The notes beneath the pieces were generated by a model. The model was not told the origin of the DNA. It was given only the letters and a program-made list of their open reading frames with translations, and did not search any database. A program made the position numbers and the translations under genes. DNA of 64,000 nucleotides from Paenalcaligenes hominis_A (GTDB taxonomy: Bacteria > Pseudomonadota > Gammaproteobacteria > Burkholderiales > Burkholderiaceae_B): assembly GCF_041359055.1 (NCBI RefSeq), contig NZ_JBGJKZ010000001.1, forward strand, positions 1 through 64,000. Reading direction: 5' to 3'. Every line of letters begins with the position of its first letter. The first letter of the stretch is position 1. This document shows positions 18,655 to 26,258 of the stretch, in pieces.

Positions 18655-19086
18655 TTAAACCCCTTCTACGTTAATACCCATACTGCGAGCAGTACCGGCA
18701 ATAGTACGAACCGCTGCGTCCATATCGGCAGCAGTTAGGTCGGGTTCTTTGGTTTTGGCGATTTCTTCAGCTTGAGCGCGTGTCAATGTACCTACTTTAT
18801 CTAGGTTTGGACGAGCAGAACCGCTTTGAATACCTACAGCTTTCTTGATTAAGATCGTTGCAGGTGGGGTTTTCATGATAAAAGTAAAACTTTTATCGGC
18901 GTAAGCAGTAATAACAACTGGAATTGGCAAACCGGGCTCCATGCCTTGGGTTTGAGCGTTAAACGCTTTACAGAATTCCATGATGTTTAGACCACGTTGA
19001 CCCAATGCTGGACCAATGGGTGGGGAAGGGTTAGCTTTACCAGCTGGTACTTGCAGCTTGATAAAACCGACGATTTTCTTCGCCAT
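18655..19086 (-). CDS. rplK: 50S ribosomal protein L11
   Basis: L11 binds the GTPase-associated region of 23S rRNA and is needed for RelA activation by uncharged tRNA. The 143-residue protein begins MAKKIVGFIKLQVPAGKANP and has the conserved PPIGPALGQRGLNIMEFCK and PPATILIKKAVGI segments. It is encoded 60 bases downstream of nusG and 5 bases upstream of rplA. An AAGGAGTC stands just before the ATG on the minus strand. Confidence 0.98.
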   Translation of the reverse strand: MAKKIVGFIKLQVPAGKANPSPPIGPALGQRGLNIMEFCKAFNAQTQGMEPGLPIPVVITAYADKSFTFIMKTPPATILIKKAVGIQSGSARPNLDKVGTLTRAQAEEIAKTKEPDLTAADMDAAVRTIAGTARSMGINVEGV

Positions 19087-19146
19087 GATAAGACTCCTTG
19101 CGGGTTAGCGCCTAATTAGAAAGCTAGGCTCCCCGGGGGTTAATAA

Positions 19147-19680
19147 CTAGGTCTTTTCGACCTGATCAAAATCGAGTTCCACAGGGGTGGAGCGACCAAA
19201 AATGGTCACTGAGACACGCACCTTGGACTTTTCGTAGTTGACTTCTTCGATATTGCCATTGAAGTCCGCAAATGGGCCTTCTTTGACGCGAACCATCTCG
19301 CCAACTTCGAACAAAATTTTTGGACGTGGTTTCTCGGTACCCTCTTCCATTTGGGAAAGAATCTCGTTGACTTCGCGTTGAGAGATTGGGGTAGGACGGT
19401 TGCCAGAACCACCCAAGAAACCAGTAACACGGTTTGTGCTACGCACTAAGTGCCATGTTTCGTCGGTAAGATCCATCTCGACCAGCACGTAACCAGGAAA
19501 GATTCTACGTTGGGAAATGGATTTTTTACCGTTTTTAACTTCGACGACTTCTTCGGATGGAATCAAAATCTGACCAAAGGAGTCTTGTAATTCAGCACGT
19601 TCAATGCGCTCGATCAAAGCCCTTTGCACGCTTTTTTCCATACCAGAATAAACGTGTACGACATACCAGCGTTTGCTCAT
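19147..19680 (-). CDS. nusG: Transcription termination/antitermination factor NusG
   Basis: NusG binds RNA polymerase, increases elongation rate and links it to Rho or to the ribosome through S10. The protein has 177 residues: an N-terminal NGN domain (RWYVVHVYSGMEKSVQRAL ... FPGYVLVEMDL) and a C-terminal KOW domain (FEVGEMVRVKEGPFADFNG). It lies 9 bases after secE, forming the near-universal secE-nusG pair ahead of rplKAJL. Confidence 0.98.
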   Translation of the reverse strand: MSKRWYVVHVYSGMEKSVQRALIERIERAELQDSFGQILIPSEEVVEVKNGKKSISQRRIFPGYVLVEMDLTDETWHLVRSTNRVTGFLGGSGNRPTPISQREVNEILSQMEEGTEKPRPKILFEVGEMVRVKEGPFADFNGNIEEVNYEKSKVRVSVTIFGRSTPVELDFDQVEKT

Positions 19681-19689
19681 GTGTGCCCT

Positions 19690-20070
19690 TTATTTCCAGC
19701 CTAATAATAGACCATAGATAACCCACTCTAGTCCTCGGTCGATGACCCACAGCAATACAGCCATGACCGCCACAAAAGCGAAGACAATAGCAGTCATTTG
19801 AGTGGTTTCTTTGCGGGAGGGCCAGTGAACGCGCTTTACCTCGTAGTATGAATCTTTGAGGTATCCTACTGCTCGTTTACCTGTTTCCGAGGTCCAAGCA
19901 ATAAAAGCTGCAGCAATCACAGACGCCAAAAACACACCTACCCGGACAATTCCGGGTTGCGTTTCAAGCAAAGAGTAACCAACAATCCCTGCGGCAAGCA
20001 CTACGATTGCCAAGCCCAGCTTTACACGATCCGGGCCGCGGTTAACGGTTTCAACGTTGGTATTCGACAT
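19690..20070 (-). CDS. secE: Protein translocase subunit SecE
   Basis: Essential membrane subunit of the SecYEG preprotein channel. I use the ATG at 20070 (MSNTNVETVNRGPDRVK), giving 126 residues; an in-frame GTG seven codons upstream is possible but lacks a ribosome binding site. Three hydrophobic segments are seen: about 16-36, 43-60 and 90-120, the last preceded by the conserved amphipathic stretch YYEVKRVHWPSRKETTQ. It is encoded just after tRNA-Trp and before nusG. Confidence 0.95.
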   Translation of the reverse strand: MSNTNVETVNRGPDRVKLGLAIVVLAAGIVGYSLLETQPGIVRVGVFLASVIAAAFIAWTSETGKRAVGYLKDSYYEVKRVHWPSRKETTQMTAIVFAFVAVMAVLLWVIDRGLEWVIYGLLLGWK

Positions 20071-20113
20071 AGTTCGACGATTGGACGCCACAGTAGGTGA
20101 CGATTGACTGAAG

Positions 20114-20189
20114 TGGCAGGGGCAGAAGGAATCGAACCCTCAACCTTCGGTTTTGGAGACCGACGCTCTGCCAATTGAGCTATACCCCT
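20114..20189 (-). tRNA. trpT: tRNA-Trp (anticodon CCA)
   Basis: A 76-base cloverleaf on the minus strand starts AGGGGTATAGCTCAATTGGC and has the anticodon loop CTCCAAA, the T loop GGTTCGATTCC and an encoded CCA end. It stands between its promoter and secE, the typical position in this group, and is probably co-transcribed with secE-nusG. Confidence 0.96.
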
Positions 20190-20235
20190 AAAACCCTAAA
20201 AGTGAAAAAGACTCACTTTTCAAGTACAAAAAATG

Positions 20236-20264
20236 ATTATACGAAAAGCATTTACCAAATGCAA
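20236..20264 (-). promoter_or_regulatory. Promoter of tRNA-Trp-secE-nusG-rplKAJL-rpoBC
   Basis: Minus strand: TTGCAT (-35, 20259-20264), a 17-base spacer and a perfect TATAAT (-10, 20236-20241). The -10 is about 47 bases before the first base of tRNA-Trp. No other comparably good promoter is visible in the 380-base gap after the tuf gene. Confidence 0.75.
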
Positions 20265-20377
20265 GGCTTTTTTTGGTTTTTTAATTAATAATGTGAATTA
20301 TTTTTGGCAAAAACAAACACTGCTGTCTCAAAAAGTATTTTAACCCATTTTTTCAAATTTTGCTCTATTTTATTTTA

Positions 20378-20465
20378 CCTACTTGTACAACACGCCTAGT
20401 TGAACACCCTTGATAAGTTAAGAATTGAGCTTAAATTCCTACTTGTACAACACGTCTAGTTGAAC
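20378..20465. repeat. Two 28-bp direct repeats spaced exactly 60 bp
   Basis: The segments 20378-20405 and 20438-20465 agree at 27 of 28 bases (core ACTTGTACAACACG, then CTAGTTGAAC), with starts 60 bases apart. The intervening 32 bases are unrelated. They lie between the tuf terminator and the tRNA-Trp/secE promoter, on the upstream side of that promoter. The spacing, close to six helical turns, would suit a pair of protein binding sites. The rest of this 380-base gene-free gap holds only the promoter and the terminator. Confidence 0.8.
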
Positions 20466-20514
20466 TTTGAACTGTTAGAGCAAATTAGCTAAGTCTAGCC
20501 ACTGACAGCGCATA

Positions 20515-20548
20515 AAAAAGGCTTGAGTCCTCAGACCAAGCCTTTTTG
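20515..20548 (-). terminator. Terminator of the second tuf gene
   Basis: Hairpin with 11-bp stem AAAAAGGCTTG / CAAGCCTTTTT and an 11-base loop, 24 bases after the tuf stop codon, with a T run on the minus strand. It separates tuf from the secE-nusG transcription unit. Confidence 0.88.
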
Positions 20549-20571
20549 TGCATCATAAACTAAAAATTAGT

Positions 20572-21762
20572 TTATTTGATGATTTTAGCTACCACGCCAG
20601 CGCCAACAGTACGGCCACCTTCGCGAATCGCGAAACGTAGACCTTCTTCCATGGCGATAGGAGCGATCAAGGAAACGTTCATGGCAACGTTGTCGCCAGG
20701 TAGAACCATTTCTTTGTCTTCAGGTAGCTCAATCGTACCGGTTACGTCAGTAGTACGGAAGTAGAACTGAGGACGGTAACCTTTAAAGAAAGGTGTGTGA
20801 CGACCACCCTCTTCTTTGGACAAAATGTACACCTCGGCAGCAAAGTCTGTGTGAGGCTTGATGGTGCCAGGAGCAGCTAGAACCTGACCACGCTCAACGT
20901 CTTCACGCTTGGTACCACGGAGTAGTACACCCACGTTATCGCCCGCTTCACCTTGGTCTAGCAATTTGCGGAACATCTCTACGCCAGTACATGTGGACTT
21001 AACGGTGTCACGAATACCAACGATCTCGATCTCTTCACCGACTTTCACCACACCACGCTCGATACGGCCAGTTACTACTGTACCGCGACCGGAGATGGAG
21101 AACACGTCTTCAACAGGCATCAAGAAAGTACCGTCAACAGCACGCTCGGGTGTGGGGATGTAGCTGTCTAGAGCAGCAGCCAATTCCAACACGGCGGGGT
21201 GACCCAAAGGACCCATGTCGCCTTCAAGCGCTAGCTTGGCAGAACCTTTGATGATTGGGGTGTCGTCGCCAGGGAAGTCGTAGCTGGAAAGCAACTCGCG
21301 CACTTCCATCTCGACCAACTCGAGCAACTCTTCGTCGTCAACCATGTCGGCTTTGTTCAAGAACACCACAATGTAAGGCACGCCAACCTGACGGCTTAAC
21401 AAAATGTGCTCACGTGTCTGAGGCATGGGGCCATCAGCAGCGGAACATACCAAAATCGCACCGTCCATCTGAGCCGCGCCAGTGATCATGTTTTTTACAT
21501 AGTCAGCGTGACCGGGGCAGTCTACGTGAGCGTAGTGACGAGTGGGGGTTTCGTATTCTACGTGTGAAGTAGAAATGGTGATACCGCGTGCTTTTTCTTC
21601 AGGAGCCGCGTCAATTTGTGCGTAGTCGCGTGCTTCGCCGCCGTACTCTTTAGCAAGTACAGTACAAATAGCTGCAGTTAATGTGGTTTTACCGTGGTCA
21701 ACGTGACCAATGGTACCAACGTTGACGTGCGGTTTAGTCCGTTCAAACTTGCCTTTAGCCAT
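20572..21762 (-). CDS. tuf: Elongation factor Tu, second copy
   Basis: Full-length EF-Tu of 396 residues. The GTP-binding motifs GHVDHGKTT, DCPGHADYV and NKADMVDDEE are intact, and domains 2 and 3 are complete, including HTPFFKGYRPQFYFRTTDVTG and GGRTVGAGVVAKI at the end. I use the ATG at 21762 with AGGAG upstream; a longer frame would run into the tRNA-Thr gene. Position downstream of tRNA-Tyr, -Gly and -Thr is the classic tufB arrangement. Nearly identical to the copy at the left edge, which implies recurrent gene conversion. Confidence 0.98.
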   Translation of the reverse strand: MAKGKFERTKPHVNVGTIGHVDHGKTTLTAAICTVLAKEYGGEARDYAQIDAAPEEKARGITISTSHVEYETPTRHYAHVDCPGHADYVKNMITGAAQMDGAILVCSAADGPMPQTREHILLSRQVGVPYIVVFLNKADMVDDEELLELVEMEVRELLSSYDFPGDDTPIIKGSAKLALEGDMGPLGHPAVLELAAALDSYIPTPERAVDGTFLMPVEDVFSISGRGTVVTGRIERGVVKVGEEIEIVGIRDTVKSTCTGVEMFRKLLDQGEAGDNVGVLLRGTKREDVERGQVLAAPGTIKPHTDFAAEVYILSKEEGGRHTPFFKGYRPQFYFRTTDVTGTIELPEDKEMVLPGDNVAMNVSLIAPIAMEEGLRFAIREGGRTVGAGVVAKIIK

Positions 21763-21807
21763 GGCAGACTCCTGAAAGGAATTAAGACGTGAAAAAAATG
21801 AGATGCG

Positions 21808-21882
<75 letters not shown>

Positions 21883-21892
21883 AACATGTATT

Positions 21893-21966
21893 TGGAGCGG
21901 GTGAAGGGAATCGAACCCTCGTCTTAAGCTTGGAAGGCTTCTGCTCTACCATTGAGCTACACCCGC
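21893..21966 (-). tRNA. glyT: tRNA-Gly (anticodon TCC)
   Basis: A 74-base cloverleaf on the minus strand starts GCGGGTGTAGCTCAATGGT, with anticodon loop CTTCCAA (anticodon TCC), T arm GAGGGTTCGATTCCCTT and encoded CCA. The acceptor stem GCGGGTG/CACCCGC is perfect. It lies 10 bases from tRNA-Thr in the tyr-gly-thr-tuf unit. Confidence 0.95.
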
Positions 21967-22015
21967 AGGCGATTCTTCTACCCGGAAACACTAATCAGTG
22001 TCTCTATATGAATTC

Positions 22016-22101
22016 TGGTGGTGGGAGTAGGATTCGAACCTACGTAGGCGTAAGCCAACAGATTTACAGTCTGCCCCCGTTAGCCACTTGGGTATCCCAC
22101 C
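22016..22101 (-). tRNA. tyrU: tRNA-Tyr (anticodon GTA)
   Basis: An 86-base class II tRNA on the minus strand starts GGTGGGATACCCAAGTGGC, with anticodon loop CTGTAAA (anticodon GTA), a long variable arm, T loop GGTTCGAATCC and encoded CCA. It is the first gene of the tyr-gly-thr-tuf transcription unit. Confidence 0.96.
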
Positions 22102-22221
22102 GTATATAGATTTGTGATTATGCTTGAGTTAAAAGAAATAGTCAAGCAAGTTTGGCTGCATTAGTTCCAAAGCAACCAAAGAATAGTATTATTGCAAAAA
22201 AAAATCTTAGTGTCAACTAAA

Positions 22222-22250
22222 AAATAAAGCGGCTTTAAGCCGCTTTATTT
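22222..22250. terminator. Terminator after the short-chain fatty acid transporter gene
   Basis: Palindromic hairpin with 12-bp stem AAATAAAGCGGC / GCCGCTTTATTT and a 5-base loop, just after the transporter stop codon on the minus strand. The symmetry gives T-rich ends on both strands. Confidence 0.85.
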
Positions 22251-22266
22251 CATCCATTGGTTTTCT

Positions 22267-23583
22267 TTAAAAATAAGTTAAGCCTATGGAAATAATAATG
22301 CCAGTTACTACTAGCTGTATTAGGCAAAAGCCCATAATGTCTTTGGCTTTCAGACCCGCAATAGCCAGCACAGGTAGCGCCCAGAATGGCTGCAAAAGGT
22401 TGGTCCATGAGTCGCCCCACGCCACAGCCATGGCAACACGAGCCACATCCGCATCTAGTGATTGCGCTGCAGAAATTACCACTGAGCTTTGTACTGCCCA
22501 CTGCCCCCCACCTGAAGGAATAAAAATATTCACTAAACCAGCACTTAAAAAGGTCCAAAACGGTAACGTATGTGCGGTAGCAAAAGAAACAAGCCAATCA
22601 GATAAGGTGGCAGCAAAGCCCGAGTCCACCATAATAGCCATAATGCCAGCATAAAAAGGGAACTGTATAACTATACCTGCACCACCTTTAATGGCCTCAT
22701 CAAGGGCATTTAACAAGTTGCGCGCATTGCCATGTAATACGATGGCTAGTACCAAAAAGGTAAAATTGATCACATTTAAGTTAAGACCAGCGCCACGCAC
22801 TATATAGTAGTTAAATAAATAGGCAAGGCCCGCAAAGCCAATCAACATAGAAAGCACATAGCTTTTTTCAAGCTTGTCTGCAGGGCGGCTTTGCTCTGCA
22901 TCGGAACGCGCCGGCTCTGGATCTTTTAGTAATTCGGGATCAATATAAACGCTGTCCTTTTCGTCTGGCATCATCAAACGGTTTACTAACGGCACCACAA
23001 TAAACATCGCTGCAACTATTAACAGGTTAAATACAGAGAAGATCGTATCGCCTGTGCCAATAATGCCCATTTTGTCTTCATGAAAATGGCCTTTGGTGGC
23101 AATAGTTAATGGAACAGAACCAGCCAAACCGCCGTGCCAAACGATAAAACCAGAATACGCACTAGCAACGAGCAAGCGATAGTCCACACGGACTTTACGC
23201 GCAATCTCTTTAGCGAATAACGCGCTTACCACTAAACCAAATCCCCAATTAATCCAGTCAGCAACCAAAGCCACCAAAGTCACTAAAATAATGGCAGCCC
23301 CCGCTGATTTTGGTAATGAAGCCAGCGCCGCTAAAATACGCCGTACCGCTGGCGTGCTAGCCAACATGTACCCAGCGACTAATACCAGCAGCATTTGCAT
23401 GGTAAAGCCGAGCAAGCCCCAAAAACCATCACCCCACATGTTCACAATTGCCATCGGTGTTTTATGCTCTACAAACGCTGCTGCTACCCCAGCGATCAGA
23501 GTCAATAAAATGACAAAAATGTACGGATCTGGTAAATAACGCTCGACTAAGCGCACAGAAAAATTTGTTATTGCTTTAAACAT
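22267..23583 (-). CDS. atoE: Short-chain fatty acid transporter, AtoE family
   Basis: Integral membrane protein of 438 residues with about a dozen hydrophobic segments. It resembles the AtoE family, thought to import short-chain fatty acids such as acetoacetate or butyrate. Recognisable stretches are VERYLPDPYIFVILLT, WINWGFGLVVSALFAKEIAR and NIFIPSGGGQWAVQS near the C-terminus. I chose the ATG at 23583 because AGAGG lies 6 bases upstream; TTG and ATG alternatives up to eight codons earlier lack this spacing. It stands alone between the tRNA cluster and parB, with its own terminator. Substrate not determined from sequence. Confidence 0.8.
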   Translation of the reverse strand: MFKAITNFSVRLVERYLPDPYIFVILLTLIAGVAAAFVEHKTPMAIVNMWGDGFWGLLGFTMQMLLVLVAGYMLASTPAVRRILAALASLPKSAGAAIILVTLVALVADWINWGFGLVVSALFAKEIARKVRVDYRLLVASAYSGFIVWHGGLAGSVPLTIATKGHFHEDKMGIIGTGDTIFSVFNLLIVAAMFIVVPLVNRLMMPDEKDSVYIDPELLKDPEPARSDAEQSRPADKLEKSYVLSMLIGFAGLAYLFNYYIVRGAGLNLNVINFTFLVLAIVLHGNARNLLNALDEAIKGGAGIVIQFPFYAGIMAIMVDSGFAATLSDWLVSFATAHTLPFWTFLSAGLVNIFIPSGGGQWAVQSSVVISAAQSLDADVARVAMAVAWGDSWTNLLQPFWALPVLAIAGLKAKDIMGFCLIQLVVTGIIISIGLTYF

Positions 23584-23765
23584 ACGCATCCTCTTAGCTT
23601 GTGGCAAAGATAAACCATAGTTGCTTTTGGTTACACTTTTTTATAGTTCAATGTGCTTTTCGGCATTATGCCGATGCGCATAATATAACTTAACTCCTCT
23701 TGGCTGGCAGTGCCTATCTACCCTACTTTATTAATAGTCATACAAAAAAACCTGCCATCATAAAA

Positions 23766-23807
23766 TAAGCCTAATAAATTGGATGTGTATCCGACTTATT
23801 AGGCTCA
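23766..23807 (-). terminator. Terminator downstream of parB
   Basis: Inverted repeat AGCCTAATAA / TTATTAGGCT with an 18-base loop, about 55-95 bases after the parB stop. On the minus strand it is followed by TTATTTTAT. It probably closes the mnmG-rsmG-parA-parB operon; its long loop makes it weaker than the others in this window. Confidence 0.6.
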
Positions 23808-23861
23808 ATGTAGTAATGCAGATTTTTTAATGGGTATTAAATCAGCTTTATTCAAAAAGTC

Positions 23862-24788
23862 TTAATTCTCTTCAAAAAGCTTTAATAATCCTTGCCGCTC
23901 CAGTAGATCATTTAAATGATCCCAGTCTTGAAAGGAGATTTGCAAATAACCTTTGTTTTTTGCATTGGCTTTAATATTGACTGTAGTACCTAGGTAGTCC
24001 GCCAAAACCGTTTCAAAACGCTTAACATCGGAACTTTTGCTTTTTTGCTGCATTGCAGCATTTTTATCTAAGCTTATTTCACCGTTTAAAAAACGAGCAA
24101 CTAAACGTTCTGTTTCACGTACCGTTAAACGGCGTGCTATCACTTCATTAGCAAGCATAATTTGAGCCGCTGCTTCAACCGCTAATAAAGCTCGCGCATG
24201 GCCCATATCAATATCGCCAGCTAACAACATGGTCTGCACTGGTTCTGCTAAGTTAATTAAACGCAATAAATTACTTGTGGCAGAACGCGAGCGGCCAATA
24301 GCTTGGGCAGCTTGTTCATGGGTATATTCAAACTCGTCAATTAAGCGTTTTACCCCTTGTGCCTCTTCAAGAGGATTCAGGTCTTCACGCTGCATGTTTT
24401 CGATCAGAGCCATGATCGCTGCGTTTTTATCTTCGATTTCTCGCACCAATGCAGGTATTTCTTTTAAGCCTGCAATTTGTGCAGCACGATAACGGCGTTC
24501 CCCCGCTACGATCTCATATTTAACTTGGCCGGATTTTTTTATAGGTCTTAACAAAATCGGCTGCATTAAACCTTGGCTTTTAATCGAGTCGGCCAGCTCA
24601 TTAAGAGCGCCTTCATCCATTAATGTGCGCGGCTGGTACTTACCAGCCTTAATTTGTTTAATAGCAATGGGCTTAACACCCTCTATGGAACTAGAAGCTT
24701 TACCCAAATCCCCTAATATATCTGCATCCTCACCAAGCAAAGCGTCTAGTCCGCGACCTAATCCTTTGGGTTTACGTGCTGTAGCCAT
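23862..24788 (-). CDS. parB: Chromosome partitioning protein ParB
   Basis: ParB is a CTP-dependent DNA clamp that loads at parS sites near the origin and works with ParA in chromosome segregation. The protein has 308 residues. The N-terminus GLGRGLDALLG is typical. The CTP-binding domain shows YQPRTLMDEGALNELADSIK and GERRYRAAQIAGL, and the helix-turn-helix is EEAQGVKRLIDEFEYTHEQA onwards. I use the ATG at 24788 (AAAGGA upstream); a TTG two codons earlier is less likely. Twelve bases downstream of parA. Four parS-like sites occur in this window. Confidence 0.95.
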   Translation of the reverse strand: MATARKPKGLGRGLDALLGEDADILGDLGKASSSIEGVKPIAIKQIKAGKYQPRTLMDEGALNELADSIKSQGLMQPILLRPIKKSGQVKYEIVAGERRYRAAQIAGLKEIPALVREIEDKNAAIMALIENMQREDLNPLEEAQGVKRLIDEFEYTHEQAAQAIGRSRSATSNLLRLINLAEPVQTMLLAGDIDMGHARALLAVEAAAQIMLANEVIARRLTVRETERLVARFLNGEISLDKNAAMQQKSKSSDVKRFETVLADYLGTTVNIKANAKNKGYLQISFQDWDHLNDLLERQGLLKLFEEN

Positions 24789-24800
24789 AACCAATCCTTT

Positions 24801-25592
24801 TTAATTCTTTTTTGCTTTCAAGCGTTTAATTAACTCACGGCCAAAATCCATATAAGCTTTGGCTCCACGTGAATTTTTATCATACACAATGCCTGGAACA
24901 CCATGACTGGGAGCTTCGGCAAGGCGAACATTGCGAGGGATTTTTGTCTCGAACACTTTATCACCAAAATGGTGCTCAATCTGATCTGAAACTTGGCGCT
25001 GCAATGTAATACGTTGATCAAACATCACTCGCAGTAAACCTATTAGCTCTAGCTCATCATTAATGTTTCTATAAACACGTTTAATCGTATTGACTAGATC
25101 AGATAGGCCCTCTAGAGCAAAATACTCACATTGCATTGGAATAATAACGCCTTGAGCAGCAGCCAACCCATTGAGCGTTAATAAAGATAAGGTGGGAGGG
25201 CAATCAATCAAAACAAAATCGTAATGCGTTTTGTTTTGCTGTAGAGCCTGCTTTAATTGCATTTCCCGATTTTCCATTTGAATTAAATCGATCTCTGCAC
25301 CAGATAACTCCCTGTTTGCTGCAAGCACATCGTAACCACCAGTCTCAGAACGTTGTTTACATTCATCAACGGTATTAGCCCCAATGAGCACCTGATAAAC
25401 ACTTAGCTCTACATTTTGCTTATCAACCCCACTACCCATCGTGGCGTTGCCCTGTGGGTCTAAGTCGATGAGTAACACTTTCTTTTTTAAAGCGCTTAAA
25501 GCTGCTGCTAAGTTCACTGAAGTGGTGGTTTTACCCACACCGCCTTTTTGATTGGCGATACAAAACACATGACTGGCTTTTTTGGAGCTCAT
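24801..25592 (-). CDS. parA: Chromosome partitioning ATPase ParA
   Basis: ParA-family ATPase of 263 residues that binds nucleoid DNA non-specifically and moves ParB-parS complexes. The deviant Walker A KGGVGKTTTSVNLAAAL follows FCIANQ at the N-terminus. Walker A' DLDPQGNATMG and Walker B VLIDCPPTLSLLTLNGL are intact. It starts 3 bases after the rsmG stop and ends 12 bases before parB, in the conserved mnmG-rsmG-parA-parB order beside the origin. AAAGGGTAGGG precedes the ATG. Confidence 0.96.
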   Translation of the reverse strand: MSSKKASHVFCIANQKGGVGKTTTSVNLAAALSALKKKVLLIDLDPQGNATMGSGVDKQNVELSVYQVLIGANTVDECKQRSETGGYDVLAANRELSGAEIDLIQMENREMQLKQALQQNKTHYDFVLIDCPPTLSLLTLNGLAAAQGVIIPMQCEYFALEGLSDLVNTIKRVYRNINDELELIGLLRVMFDQRITLQRQVSDQIEHHFGDKVFETKIPRNVRLAEAPSHGVPGIVYDKNSRGAKAYMDFGRELIKRLKAKKN

Positions 25593-25595
25593 ACC

Positions 25596-26258
25596 CTACC
25601 CTTTTTTTAAATAGACTAGACAACGCTCAGCATTTAATTCCGGCACGGTTAATTCTAATATAGATTCCACACGCCAGTCTGTTTTTGACTCTAGATCTAA
25701 TATTTCTTCTTGGGGGTGTTTTGCTTTCATGGCAATGATTTGCCCTTGATCGGCCAAGTGCTTTTCAGACAAATTAACAAAATCCACTAAAGAAGCAAAA
25801 GCCCGTGAAATAATGACATCAGCCTCAAAACTATCGGCTTGCTCGATACGTACATGATGTGCTTTTAGATTGGGTAAGTTTAGCACTGCAGCCATTTGAC
25901 GAACGAAAGCCATTTTCTTTTCCACTGCATCAATACAGTGAATGTTCCACGTGGAACAAGCAGTTGCTAACACCACGCCAGGCAAACCGCCTCCGGACCC
26001 TACGTCTACAATAGTTAAAGCCGAGTTTGGTTTGGTTTGGGCTATGGCCTGAATAGCAGGTATTACCGCCAAGCTGTCAAAAATATGCTGAATAAGCATT
26101 AACTCGGGATCACGCAAGGCAGTTAAATTATATGTTTTGTTCCAACGCTGCATTTGCTGTAGGTATTTTAATAAAACCTCTACCTGAGTAGAGGTTAATT
26201 CCACACCTAAAGCTTGAGCAGCGTTTTCCAAACGCTGCCTATAGCTATTCAAGTCCAT
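25596..26258 (-). CDS. rsmG: 16S rRNA (guanine(527)-N(7))-methyltransferase
   Basis: RsmG (GidB) methylates G527 of 16S rRNA using S-adenosylmethionine. The 220-residue length is normal. The SAM-binding loop is VDVGSGGGLPGVVLA, preceded by the family segment RWNKTYNLTALRDPELMLIQHIFDSL. Its ATG overlaps the mnmG stop by one base (TAATG), indicating translational coupling. A parS-like palindrome lies inside the coding region (25943-25958). Confidence 0.96.
   Translation of the reverse strand: MDLNSYRQRLENAAQALGVELTSTQVEVLLKYLQQMQRWNKTYNLTALRDPELMLIQHIFDSLAVIPAIQAIAQTKPNSALTIVDVGSGGGLPGVVLATACSTWNIHCIDAVEKKMAFVRQMAAVLNLPNLKAHHVRIEQADSFEADVIISRAFASLVDFVNLSEKHLADQGQIIAMKAKHPQEEILDLESKTDWRVESILELTVPELNAERCLVYLKKG
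25943..25958. other. parS-like site inside rsmG
   Basis: TGTTCCACGTGGAACA, a perfect 16-base palindrome that differs from the common bacterial parS TGTTTCACGTGAAACA at two symmetrical positions. Its place about 1 kb upstream of parB and 2.5 kb from the origin region supports a ParB site. Silent within the rsmG reading frame. Confidence 0.65.

Noticed and set aside
20378..20465. The two 28-bp repeats as a remnant CRISPR array
   Set aside because: Only two copies, no cas genes in the window, and the position upstream of a major promoter fits a regulatory role better.
1..21762. The direct tuf repeats as ends of a composite mobile element
   Set aside because: The enclosed genes are the core translation and transcription clusters in normal order, there is no transposase, and duplicate tuf genes at these two places are common in proteobacteria.
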